From the NCBI GenBank assembly GCA_047967505.1, contig CM106539.1: a stretch of DNA of 64,000 bases; one strand, 5' to 3'. This document shows, piece by piece, positions 38,027 to 49,560 of this stretch (its first letter is position 1; every line of letters begins with the position of its first letter). The notes under the pieces are model-generated. The model saw only the letters and a list, made by a program, of their open reading frames with translations, was not told where the DNA came from and ran no database searches. Origin of the DNA: Dipteris shenzhenensis. Lineage: Eukaryota; Polypodiophyta; Polypodiopsida; Gleicheniales. The position numbers and the translations under genes are program-made.

Positions 38027-40016
38027 ATGGCATCTACAGCTAGTAGTGCCCTATTTGATATTGAGAGCTTGGATGGATCAAACTTTCAGTATTGGAAAGA
38101 CTAGATTTATGATGTGTTAGTGCAGAAGAGACAGCATAAGCCCATTCAATGCAAAGGTGTCAAGCCTAATAGCATTAAACAGAGTGATTGGGATAACATG
38201 AATGAGCAAGCATGCTCTATCATTCAGTCATCACTCTCGAAGTCAGTCTACTTGCAGGTACAGGATGGTGTACAGGGTGTAGACTACCATGCATATGAGT
38301 TCTATACTCGTATATGCTGGATGTATGACCATGATAGTGTTATGTTACAGCATGATGGGTTGAACTTACAAGTGGTTGATGGGCTGAAATGTCCTGATGG
38401 GCTGAAATACAGCCTTGATATGCACTCCAGAGGTCGATCAATTGGTAGAAACAGGTCATGTTCAAGGGGGAATTCCAAGAGCATGTCTAGCTCTCGGACT
38501 TGTGTTAGATGTTTCTATTGTGGAAAGTATGGCCACATGAAAAAGTACTACTGGAAATGGCTAGGAAAATGCAAGAAGAAGAGCAAGCTTAAGAATGACA
38601 GGAAGAAGGAGAAGAAGCATGTTGAGCTTCAAGGCGTGGATGCCAAGGTTTCCACTGACAGTAGCAGTGATGAAGGCATTCTTTTGTCTATGTTTGACAC
38701 CTCCTTCTTGGCCACTGATGTACCCATTCTCGATGATTGGATGTTAGATCCATGTGCTTCATGTCATATGATCCCTCATAGGTCACGGTTCAGTGCATAT
38801 CAGGAATGCATTGTGGAGAGCAGTTTGATGGGCATTGATCATTCTATGGATGTCTATGGTTATGGGGATATTCACCTTGTTATGCCTAGTGGCTCTATTC
38901 TTGTTCTGTAGAGGGTTAGACATATACCAAGACTTACTATGAGCAAGATCAATATTGGACAGTTGGTTGAGGCAGGCTATCGTGTCTCTTTGGGTGATCA
39001 TGCATGGAAGATTGCTAGAGGCAATTTGGTTATGGCTAGGGGATCACGGGTTGGATTCTCTTATGCATTGCATGTATCAGGTATCCAGAATCAGATGCTT
39101 ATGGTTAGTAAGGAGCCATCAGTTAGTTTATGGTATGCCAGACTTGGACATATGTTTGCTGCAAATATGGAAGCCCTTACAACATTGAGATACATTCCTG
39201 TTATGGATGTCTCTTAGATTTTATGTCATGATTGTCATGATGGTCAGCAGTCAGGATCCTCTTTTATGAGGAAGACAGTTAGTGAAAGGTATGTTGAGCC
39301 ATTGCAATTGGTTCAAAGTGTAGTTTGTGGGCCTATGCATACCATTTCACTGGGTGGCGCCTCTTACTTTGTGACATTTATTGATGCTGCTACAAAGTAC
39401 ATATGGGTATATCCAATTTGATAGAAGTATGATGTATATAATACATTTCAGCGCTTCTTGGGTAATGCTGAAAATCAATCAGGAAAGAAGCTATTAAGCT
39501 TGATGACTGATGGTGATGCAGAGTTTACCTCTTCTAGATTTCAACATCTATATGATACACTTAGTATCAGGAGGGTGTTGACCACTCCTCCTCTTTCTAC
39601 TTATGATGCCTTGGCAGAAGGCATAAATCGGATTCTATTGGACAGGATTGGTAGCATGCTATGATATGCGAGTCTTACCGAATGCTATTGGGTTGAGGCA
39701 TGTAAGACAACTGCATACTTGCTTAACAGGTCACTTAGGAGATCTCTGGATGGTAGAGTGCCATTTGACTTCTTGACAGGTAGGGCACCATGTTATGAGC
39801 ATTTACGTGTGTTTGGCTACGAGGTTTATGCTCATGATTCCCGATCGAGGAGGTGTATCTTCCTTGGATATAGTGAGTCCAGCAAGGACTATAGGTTATG
39901 GGATTGTTCCGCTAAAGAGCTGATACGCAGCCATGATGTTTATTTAGAGAGGATGCTATGTTTAGACAGCCCAGGACTGTGGATAGCAGGAGAGTGGTGT
40001 TCTAGGAGGGTGTAAG
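38027..40016 (+). pseudogene. Copia gag-integrase remnant (second Copia element)
   Basis: From the ATG at 38027 the product aligns by eye with the intact polyprotein at 7306: LDGSNFQYWKD against FDGTNFSLWKE, DVLVQKRQHKP against DVLIQKKQIKP. A TAG stops it near 38102, and the gag core after VYLQV is shortened. A CCHC knuckle (CFYCGKYGHMKKYYW) has lost its last Cys. The protease motif reads DPCASCHM instead of DSGASFHV. Stops follow near 38909 and 39215. Integrase parts (FVTFIDAATKYIWVY, SLMTDGDAEFTS, LLNRSLRRSLDG) and the region after it (RCIFLGYSESSKDYRLWD, SHDVYLERM) are present to about 39990. Reverse transcriptase, RNase H and 3' LTR are missing, so the element is truncated at about 40016. 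Confidence 0.88.
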
Positions 40017-40250
40017 TGCATTGATACCTCCAAATTCTTTGCAAGGGTAGCCCATATCCCCTGGAGACACCATTTCGGCATTCCTAGCACACATTCATTC
40101 GTGCCCTCGTGTGGGCCTCATTTTGCATAAATTCACTCGTATTTTCATGCCGTGACCTCCGATTAATGATTCGTCTGCACCGACACATTTCCCTAGACAC
40201 GTAGGACAATCTTAGACACATTATTAACACGACAGTCCCTACACAAACTA
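40017..40250. other. Junction between Copia and Gypsy remnants
   Basis: Sequence of unknown origin between the broken Copia frame and the Gypsy gag. I searched for a 3' copy of the 147-bp LTR here and found none. Confidence 0.4.
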
Positions 40251-43200
40251 ACACCACTCTAACCCTCCCAACAACACTACATCCACAGCCGCACTTATGG
40301 CAGAGACACCCTTGGTAAATCTCGTACAATCTGCATGCAGCTACGTTCCGGCCAATGCCTTCGACTCCAATGCTCATTACATCAGCATATAACTCTGCTA
40401 CAACAATCGCCCCTGCCAATCCTCTACCTCGAATCCCCCCCTGAGATTCAACCACTCCCTCTAACTCCTCCACGCCCCAACATGGCTGGATGCCATCATG
40501 ACAATGATGGGGATATCGAGCTTGATGCAGAGGCTGACAATTTCTTCCAACAAAAAAATAACAACAATCAAGGCCGACGCCCCTTGGGAAAACTGGAACT
40601 TCCCAAATATAATGGTAGGGGAGACCCAGCCCACTTCCTCCAGCATTTTGATGCCGCATGTCGAGCAGGTGGCGATCAATCCCATGAAACCAAGGTGGCT
40701 TGGTTTCCAATGGCCTTAACCGATGAAGCATCTGAATGGTACCTAGACCTTCTCATGGAAGAACGTGCCACATGGAACCTACTTTAAACCAAATTCAAAC
40801 AACGCTTTCAAACGGAGAGGCTACAAGATGATCTCGCTCTCCAACTCAGCAAGATCGAACAAGGCCGTAGAGAAGATGTACGCACAAACCTGGGAAAGAT
40901 GAAGAGATTGATCGCCAAATGTGACCCACACCCAGATGCAAAGTACCTCATGGCATGGTTCATAGCAGGTCTAAAAAAGAAAATTTGCAAGGATATGAAA
41001 AAGATAAGCAGCTATGAAACATTCAGTGTTGCTCATGCGGCAGCCATTGACATTGAAGATGGCATGACAAACTCAGACACTAACAGTGATGATGGCAGAT
41101 CAAATACACGAGATAAGTGCTCAAAAAAGGATAAATCAAAGGATACTGTCGAAACATCCAATGAAGATCACCTACAGGCCATGACCATGAAGCTGAAAGA
41201 ACACATGATGCAGGCCATGGATCAAAAACTCCACTTGTCTCAGCCACCAACTCAAACATATCCACGGCGAGAAAATGTCTGGTGTCCACACTGCCTGGCA
41301 AATCATATAGCAAATGAATGCACCATCCTTAGAGCCAGGATCACTGCACAAGCAAATCCACCGCCACGGTTGTGGTGCCATATCTGTGTCACCGGCGGCC
41401 ATAATAAGAATAGTTGCATCTTCAACATGCGCAACAATCTGCCTCGACCTCCACAATACCAAGCGGCACCCATGTGAGTATACAGGCAACCGGCACTTGC
41501 ACAAGCGCCACTAGCTTCGAGGCTAAATCATGTTCCCGTTCGGACACAAGTCCCACAACTACTCAGGAATCTGAATCCACGACCATATCCAAGAGCACCA
41601 AATCCAGCTCCTCAGGCAGTTCCAATACATCAATTACAAGCTGAGGAAGTAGACTCGTTATTTGAGTATGAAGCAGAGTACCCAGTGTACTATGTAGAAG
41701 GTGCAGAGGGACTAATATCAGTTTATGCAAATCAAGTACGACCCAATACATTCCGAGCACCAATTAAGTGCTACGGTTGTGGAGAAAATCACCGGATCAC
41801 AGAGTGTCCTCATCGTGGTAGCCCAGCTACTTTCCAACCCCTCTGTAGAGATTGTGGCATAGGACATGCCTGTATGGATTGTCCCATGAAAAATAAGGTC
41901 CCAAAACAAACAAAGGTTAAGCCTAACATCCCCATCGGCATCATTGGGGTGGACCATCAAAGTTTGGGTCCGGCAAGTGTAAAGTCACAACCTGTCAATG
42001 TAATTACACGCCAACAGAAAGAGGCCACCAAGGGCCCTAACATTCCAATCCAAACAAAGCGACTTCTGAAAAAAAAAGCACAAATGCCTCCACCTCCACC
42101 AAGCAATGAGTAGCCGAGCTCATCCACATCAACTCTCGAGCTTCAAATAAAAGAAGCTCCATATCCGAATGCAGAGGTGGAGAAGGCTCGTTTTCAGGTA
42201 CTTCAGCAATGGGTCCAAAATGAATAAGCTCAATTTGAGGCTGAGAAACAAGCTCAAGACCCAATCCATGACTTGGCCCCACAAAGTATTGATACTGTAC
42301 TCGAGCATTTGTTCCAACAACAAACTCCACAACAGAATGTACTGCCACATCAACTTAAAGGAGCCGCACTCTCTAGCATCCTGAGTTGCCCTGTGTCAAT
42401 TCCCATCGGAATCCTCTTACGGAATTGTCCCAATCTCTGGGAGAGTTTCAAAGGATGGGTTGAACTCGCAAATCCCCCTCCACCTATGAACGACATTGAA
42501 GATATCCCTGTGCGGATGGGTGAAAGAGATGACATACGCAACATTATTGTGCCTTTGATCCACAAGGCATATAATGAAGTCCAAGCCATAGTGGATGGTG
42601 GAGCAGGTGTCAATGTCATATCAAAGGAGCTCTACGAAGAATGGGGTCTCCTACCAATGCAAAAAGCTAATTTTAACATACGCCTTGCCGATGATTCACG
42701 GGCTAAACCCTTAGGAATAGTGAATGGCATGTCCACAAAGATCGTAGGAGTCCGCTTTTCCCTTCAATTCACAATCTTGTATCCCCCCAAAAAATCCGAT
42801 CGAATCTTACTGGGACGTCCTTGGTTACGGGAAGCATCAGTCCTCCATGACTGGGGAACTGATAGACTGACAATCCAGAATCGAGACACTGCAGTCAGGG
42901 TGAATGTGGGGACAGGAGCTATTAAACCAATTGTTCCTAGAGCATTGGATGACACATCTTCCATGACAATCTCAAGCAAATCAGCTCCCTTGCAACAGCA
43001 TGCCATAGCAGGTGACTCACAAAGCAATGTCAATAACTGGATACAAACATTGGCAACCATCAACAACTGCCATTCATTAGACCCCATCTTCTCACAGATA
43101 GATGTAATGCACTACAAGTTGATCCTCCACTGACACATGAAGAACCAATCGATCTAGAGATGCCATTCTTTATGGCTGACCTCGAATGGGATAATGAACC

Positions 43201-44963
43201 TGAAGAAGGTACCAATACCAATGATGACTCAAATTTTCCTTGGGACCTTGAAACAGAGGCTACGAATGTTGAAATTGAAGATCAAATCTTTGATAATGAC
43301 TTAGCCATTCTGCATGCCCTAATGGCAGTCGAGCTCCCAAAAGTTGAACCTCCGCAGTTAAATAACAGCAGAAGATCCCACAAGAAAGCTGGAGGAAATC
43401 GTAGAAAAGCCAAGGCCCGAGCACTTCAATGAATTCGAACGAGTCCAAACATGGATTGTCGAATTGTACCTTGCGAAGTCTGCTCCCTCAAAATCAGAAC
43501 CACCGCCTCTTGAATGGTCCCCTGAGGGACTGGAAGGAATATGTGCAACACATGAACCCTTACTTGGAAACACCTTACCAGTGGAAAAGTTACTGCACAG
43601 TTCCCAACGTAAGAAGTTTTGGAAATATAAGCCACATGTGTAGATGAAGCTTGATCAAGAGACTTCAGAAAAAGAAAGAAAAGAAGAGCCTAACAAATTA
43701 ATAAATGCAACTATGCCACCCAGTACACATGACACATGTCAAGCTAGTTCAACCCCATCAAAGGCCGATCTTCGAGAAGTGCCAGAATACTTCAAGAATT
43801 ATACAAGTGGCAGTGTGCCAATAGCAATGCCAAGACCACTCAGAGAATCTGAAGTTCATGAAACCGATAGCATTGGAGAAACTCCAATCTATGAGGGACC
43901 GGCAAAAACATGCACAATAAACCTCACCCTTGAAGGGGAGGAAGAAAAATTAGCTTTCATTGGGAAATAGCTTCGTCAAGAAGATGAAACCAAACTCAAA
44001 GAACTCCTAATGGAATACCATGACTACCTAGCATGGTCATACAAAGAGATGAAATGAATTTCACCAGAAGCGGCAATACACATGATACTTATAAGGGAAG
44101 GTGCTCACCCTAAGGTATGTGGACCTTATCGCACAAATCCTAAATATGGCACCATGGTTTATGATGAGCTAGAAAAACTACTAGATGCCAGATTCATCTA
44201 CGAGATAGAGCACACTGATTGGGTTTCACCCATTGTCATTGTACCTAAATGCAACAAGAAGCTCAGAATATGTGTAAACTTAAAAAATGTGAATGCCACC
44301 ATAATTAGGGATCACTATCCCCTACCCTTAATAGAAACAGTGTTGGAAAAGGTGGCAGGATCCGAAATATATAGCTTCTTGGATGGCTTCAGTGGCTATA
44401 ACCAAGTGCAAATTGCTCCTCAAGACCAATCAAAAATAGCATTTGCTATAGAATGGGGTATTTTTGCATATAGAGTCATGCCATTCGGCCTTTGTATTGC
44501 CCCAGCCACATTCCAATGAGTCATGTTCACAGCTTTCAAGTCATTTTTGAATAATTTTTTACAAGTGTTCTTGGATGATTTGTGCATCCATTCAAACAAA
44601 TAGGACCTCTTTAAATGTCTTGAAGAAGTACTAATCAAATGCAGGGAGTATGGCATCTCCCTGAATCCAACAAAATGCTAGTTCATGGTCACCCATGGAG
44701 TTGTTTTGGGACACATCGTCTCTCAACATGGGATTGCAACTAACATGGACAAAATCAAAATCATCATGGAATTGCCTCCTCCTACAAATTCCAAAGGTGT
44801 ACAGGACTTTATGGGACATGTCAACTATTATAGAAGATTTATATTGTGGTATGCCATGATAGCTAGACCACTTTACAAATTATTAGTGGAGTTCTTATGG
44901 ACCGAAGAGTACGACCAAGCCTTTGAGCAAGAAGGACACACTAGTACTACCACAATAATGTGA
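40250..44963 (+). pseudogene. Ty3/Gypsy gag-protease-RT remnant
   Basis: One reading frame carries most of the signal, with stops near 40785, 41475, 42111, 43131, 43968 and 44517 and a frame disturbance between about 43131 and 43390. Gag: LGKLELPKYNGRGDPAHFLQHFD to DEASEWYLDL and RREDVRTNLGKMKRLIAKC. Zinc knuckles: CPHCLANHIANEC, CHICVTGGHNKNSC, CYGCGENHRITEC and CRDCGIGHACMDC. Retropepsin: IVDGGAGVNVIS (about 42588-42623), then RILLGRPWL. Reverse transcriptase (about 44082-44900): GPYRTNPKYGTM, SPIVIVPKCNKKLRICVN, DHYPLPLIETVLE, SFLDGFSGYNQV, AFAIEWGIFAYRVMPFGL, and the active site as VFLDDLCIHS (44565-44594), then LGHIVSQHGI and INFMGHVNYYRRF-like motifs. RNase H, integrase and LTRs are not found, so the element ends abruptly near 44963. 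Confidence 0.9.
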
Positions 44964-45370
44964 ACAGGTACTGTAACATATATAAAAATACTAGCTTTTT
45001 AATATTTGATACCTTCGATGCAAGGAAAATAACATGTTTGTATTTTTGTTTGAATTAGGTTGTCTATCAACCAATGGTGGATAATAATAGGTGGTGGCAT
45101 GTCATACCTACTATGCCACGTTCCAAAGTGATGTATAGTCCATTTACTAATATGGAGCATATGGAGGATGATCATGGACATGGAGATGATGATGATCATG
45201 ATAAGAGAGAGGAGGATGATCATGAGATAGGAGATATAGATATTCAGGCCATGTGTGACAAGTGCATAGCATTGATATTTATTTAAAATTATGTGCTTTG
45301 GCAATCATGGGCAATGTTTGGAAAGCAGTGATGCACATTTATCAGCCTGCAAAGAAATTTTACTCTCTGT
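44964..45370 (+). other. Unrecognised acidic frame
   Basis: A short frame at 45074-45286 encodes a stretch rich in Asp, Glu and His (MEDDHGHGDDDDHDK). It is preceded in frame by VVYQPM-like sequence. I do not recognise it, and it may be chance coding of GATGAT repeats. Confidence 0.25.
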
Positions 45371-45379
45371 TGCACGTTT

Positions 45380-45560
45380 ATAAATGTGTCTAAATACGCA
45401 TCTAAAACACAGTGTAGACGCGCTATTAGACGTCTGAATAATTGCACTATTAGATGCACTGATACACGTGCTAATAGATGTGCCCGTATTTTCTCTAATT
45501 CTATCTATGCCTATAGACACGCCCGCTATTTGGCGCATCTATCAAGTGCGTCTTTAGTTG
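45380..45560. repeat. Degenerate short repeats with TAGACGC/GCGTCTA core
   Basis: Within 180 bp the core TAGA(C/T)G(C/T) or its complement occurs about ten times in both orientations. Such clustered subterminal motifs are known near the ends of CACTA-type DNA transposons, but no terminal inverted repeat or transposase is visible. Confidence 0.4.
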
Positions 45561-47579
45561 CATTGTCTTGTTGGGGCTTACTTTTGCCAGCTAATAACAA
45601 TCGTTGAAATTCTAGACGATTGTGTAGCTCAAACTTGTTAGCTTGTATCAACCCACAAATTACATGATAGAGATCATCATGCCACCATACTTGTTTACTA
45701 AGACACAATTGGTGTCACATTATAACATATGTTGTGATAAAGTTTATAAGTTCCATGAGATGTGTGGTCGTGTACCTTCTATTAACATGAAATAATAAGA
45801 ACTTTTAGGTCTTTCCATATTATATTTCAATAATAATAAACTAAACTTATGTCAGATGTTTTAAAAAAACCATGTTTATAATAATCCATCTATGTCCGGA
45901 GTGGGCAAGACAATTGGATGGTTTCTCTTTTTTGGGGTCTAGCTCACTTACATAATGTTGCAACAGTAATGTTGAAATAATCTTTTTGATAAAAATCTTA
46001 TCGAGAAACTAATTCAAACAATAAAGAGAGTTGTTTGTGATGGAACAACAAGGAGGAATTAGCAAATGAAGGAAATATAGTAGTTTATTCAAGAGTGGAG
46101 AGGCCCTTATAAGGGCAACTGATATAATGCATGTACCCCAAAAGAGAGCACCTCAAGATCCAAAAATCACTCCACTGATCTCTTAATCAAGCCCATGAAT
46201 CTCTCAATCACACCTAATAGAACCTTCTAGGTCACCAAACCTGGTCACACTAGCCAACATTGTACCCCTTGGTACACCACATTACATCAATCTGTCCTTA
46301 TACCCCCCACAAATTGATGACCTCACCCTAGCAGTAGTACATGGGAAGCTTCATGGTTTGTTCACACCTAGTAACAACACTCTTGATCCCAACATTAGGG
46401 GATAACTGGGGTCTCCAAAGGGCCCCCAATTAGTGTTTCCTAATTTCAAGGGATTAGTGAGGTATTTGAGGTGTACCAATGGGAGTGCTTCATTTTGTGG
46501 GGCCATGGCATATCAAAGACATTGTTTGATGAAAATCCAATAAAGGTCCCACTCAAAACAAATATGTGACCTAAGGAGGAGCATGAGAATACTCTGTACT
46601 AACTCTGCTAACACTAACACCACTAGGATCTTACATTGACCCCTACTAACACCTTGTTCCTACTAACTCATACATTAGATTTCTCTTTTTTTTCCTCTTT
46701 CTTTGAAAGTTCACAAGTACTTAGCTCCAATGCATCCACCCAATGTCTAGCCATTGCAATCACTCAAGCCATGCTATGCGAATCCCAGTGGAAGCTAATG
46801 CACAAGATGCAATATCCATCCTTCTAGCAAAAATTTCCACAACAAAGGATCCGGTGAAAACTAGTATGAAGCCTTGCAAATGGAAAAAGTTCACAAAAAT
46901 GCACACAAGCAATGATCTTCATCGACAACACTCCAACAACCATGACAATTGCATGATCTAGGGGACTGGATCAAGAACACGAGGGGGGACATGTTAACTA
47001 CATGAGTTATCAATGTCATTTGATGGATAGTGGCAAGTCTGTAGATAGTGGGATTGTGCCAAATAGGCCCAAGTTTATTGTAAAGGATGAGTAAAGAGAG
47101 AGGTATAAAGGAAATAGAGTTGGCCTTCCTTCAAAAGGTGGCATGTATAAAAGGCCAAATGGTTGACTTTGGTCTTCACTTGTTGGTTGCACACATGGTA
47201 AGACAATCTCTCCTCCTCCTCTTTGGAGTTGTCTCTTGTTCCCTCATGGTGCCTTTTGTGAATGCCACGTTCTCTTCTCCTCTTCTCTTCTTATTCTCCT
47301 CCTCTTCCTTCTCCACTTCCATGTCCCTTCCCTCTTCTTCTCCTTATGGATTCATGATCACAAAATAATAAGAGTCGCTAGAGTGACAGATGGCATTTGC
47401 ATGCATTGCTCTCAACCCAAAGTAGCTTGGAGGAGAACTCAATCGGTGTTCCTACAAGATCCCCAAGACACATGATACACAGCCTCCAGAGACCACCCTA
47501 ATCTGCATGGCCACATCCAAGTAAGGATTTTTTTAATTATTTTTTTGGGATATTTTCTCCACATAAAAATCCCTATGTA
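45561..47579. other. Non-coding, no feature recognised
   Basis: No gene. Short frames at 46636-46961 and 47087-47475 are not recognised; the latter include a hydrophobic run encoded by CT-rich sequence. The part before 46350 could be LTR-derived but has no partner. Confidence 0.35.
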
Positions 47580-48470
47580 GTCATGACCATGCCCCCTTAC
47601 CCTCCCTTCCCTCCCTAAAGCCATGGCCACCATCCACTCCCTTCCCTCTAGTCTCTCTCCCTTCCCTTCTCTTCCTTCCCTTCCCTCCCTTCCTTTCCCT
47701 CCCTTCCCTTCCCTCCCTGAAGCCATGGCTACCTAGCACTCCCTTGCCTCTAGTCTCCCAATCCCCTCCCTTCCCTTCCCTCTCCTCCACCCCTCCCCCT
47801 CTGCCCCCTTCCCTTCCCTCCCTCCCTACACAGCCGCGGCAGCCACACTTTCCCTCCCACGTCCACGTCCTCTCCTTTCAATTGCCTTCCTTCATTTTCC
47901 CCTCCCCTCCCTCCTTTTTGCCCTCCCTGGCTGCAATCATACAGTCCCTTTCATCTCCCTATCCCCTCTTTCTCTTCCCCTCCCCTCTCCTCCCTCTTTG
48001 TGGCCTTGGTTGTGCCCCCTACTCTCCCTTCCCGTTCGTCGGTCCGCTCCCCTTTCTTCCCTTCCCTTCCCTTCCCTTCCCTCCCCTCTTCTCTCCCCCT
48101 TGCTCCCTCCATTCCCTCCCTCTAGGCAATTGCAGTTGCACACCCTCTCTTCCTGTTTTCCTTTCCCCTCTCGTCCTTGCCCTTTCCAAATCTTGCCCCT
48201 TCACCCCTCCCCTACCTTACCTCCCCTCCCTCCCCACCACATCACTATCATGGATGTGCACCTCCCATCGCTTTTGATTCCCTCCCTTCCATTTTGATTC
48301 CCTCCCTCCCTTTTCTTCCCTCCCCTCTCCCCCTCCCCTCCATTCCCTTCCCTTATTCCCTATGGACTTGCCCTTCATCCTATCTCCTAGCCCACCCTTC
48401 TCTTTCATGGCTACACCCCCTCATGCCTTCCCTCCCTCACCTCCCCTTCCCTCCCACAGATATGGTCATG
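47580..48470 (+). repeat. Polypyrimidine tract (CCCTTCCCTCCC-type)
   Basis: Almost 900 bp in which the plus strand is dominated by C and T in CCCTTCCCTCCC-type runs. Phrases such as CATGGCCACCATCCACTCCC and CATGGCTACCTAGCACTCCC, each followed by CTCTAGTCTC, show that it grew by duplication. Long Pro/Ser/Leu-rich or Gly/Arg/Glu-rich frames in it are compositional. Confidence 0.85.
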
Positions 48471-48850
48471 TAATCATTTTTTCCAAAAATGAAACAAAAA
48501 GTGTACGGTTACTGTGCAAGGGCAGTGAAGCAATGGAAAGAATGGTGTATGGAGGGGGTGAGAGTCAATATATAGTTGAACCTGAGCATGTAAACCTTAA
48601 CACCATGAGACAAAAGAAAGTTAGTTCAAAACAGGATGGGTGAGAGAGATTTAGGTGAAAGAAAGTGAGAGATAGTTGTGGGTAAATATAGCAAACATTT
48701 AGCATTGAGATATGCAACAAATGAAATCTAAGTCCCAAAGACCATGATTTTTTATAAGAGCAACTGCCACATCCAGAAAGGTTCTAGAAACAAAGATCGC
48801 AAAAAGACTATCTAATATTATGTGGGAAATTCCAAGGCAAGCATGCTTAA
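48471..48850. other. No feature recognised
   Basis: A-rich sequence between the polypyrimidine tract and the Copia gag remnant; it may include leader sequence of that element. Confidence 0.3.
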
Positions 48851-49560
48851 AAGATAGTCTTTGCAGAAGTTATTAAACCATATTTTCCAAAGGACATTTA
48901 GGTAAATCTAGTAGCAATTTATGAAGGGACATCATTAGTAAATATGCTGAACCTACAATCACAATTGGCCATGAGAATGGTAGAAGGTGAACCTATCATG
49001 GAACATGATACAAAATTTGTAATCTCAAAGATAAAATCATAGAAATTAGAAGATCAAAAATTGATGAAGCAAATTCTCAAAACACTAACCCCATCGTATG
49101 AGATGAAGGTGGCTACAATAAAAGAAATCACATCAATTTCACTTATTTCATTCATAGTCAAGATGAAGCTAGAATCAATAGACATGATTGAAACAATGTA
49201 CTTGAACCATTAATGTCCAAAAGAAGAATGAATAGACATGATTAATGAAACGTACTCAAAGTATTAATGTCTAAAACAAATTTCAGAATCAAGGGTAGGC
49301 ATTTTCATAGTATAAATTATTAACGGTCAAATCCTCAAGGATATGGCCGTCAACATACAAGTCAAAAGGGTAAACCTAATCAGGAGTACTGTGAAAAGAA
49401 CAATCACAATTATCAGCACAAACCAAAATGTTATGTGGTAAATATGGAAAGGAAGGGCATATTAAGAGGGATTACAACTCAAAGACAAAAGGAAACCAAG
49501 AACAATTCAAGACCAAGAAGAAATCCACACATCTAATATAGATAGTGGCCATTGTTGAGC
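48850..49560 (+). pseudogene. Copia gag remnant interrupted by a LINE
   Basis: The plus strand encodes a UBN2-type gag piece: IYEGTSLVNMLNLQSQLAM, VEGEPIMEHDTKFVISKIK, a stop, KLEDQKLMKQILKTLTPSYE and then SLISFIVKMKLESID. Near 49430-49480, CGKYGKEGHIKRDY is the rest of a CCHC zinc knuckle in a shifted frame. No protease follows; a LINE begins on the other strand at about 49560. It is old and broken. Confidence 0.75.

Noticed and set aside
40017-40340. Expected 3' LTR of the second Copia element
   Set aside because: I looked for TGTTGGGGTAAAGGG and the CTCCCACA end here and found neither. The element is truncated.
42169-43573. Minus-strand frames overlapping the Gypsy remnant (for example 42348-42037, 43087-42764)
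   Set aside because: Antisense shadows of a well-supported plus-strand gag-protease frame.
47581-48473. Long Pro/Ser-rich plus-strand frames and Gly/Arg/Glu-rich minus-strand frames
   Set aside because: Open because the polypyrimidine tract lacks stop codons, with no domain. They are compositional artefacts.
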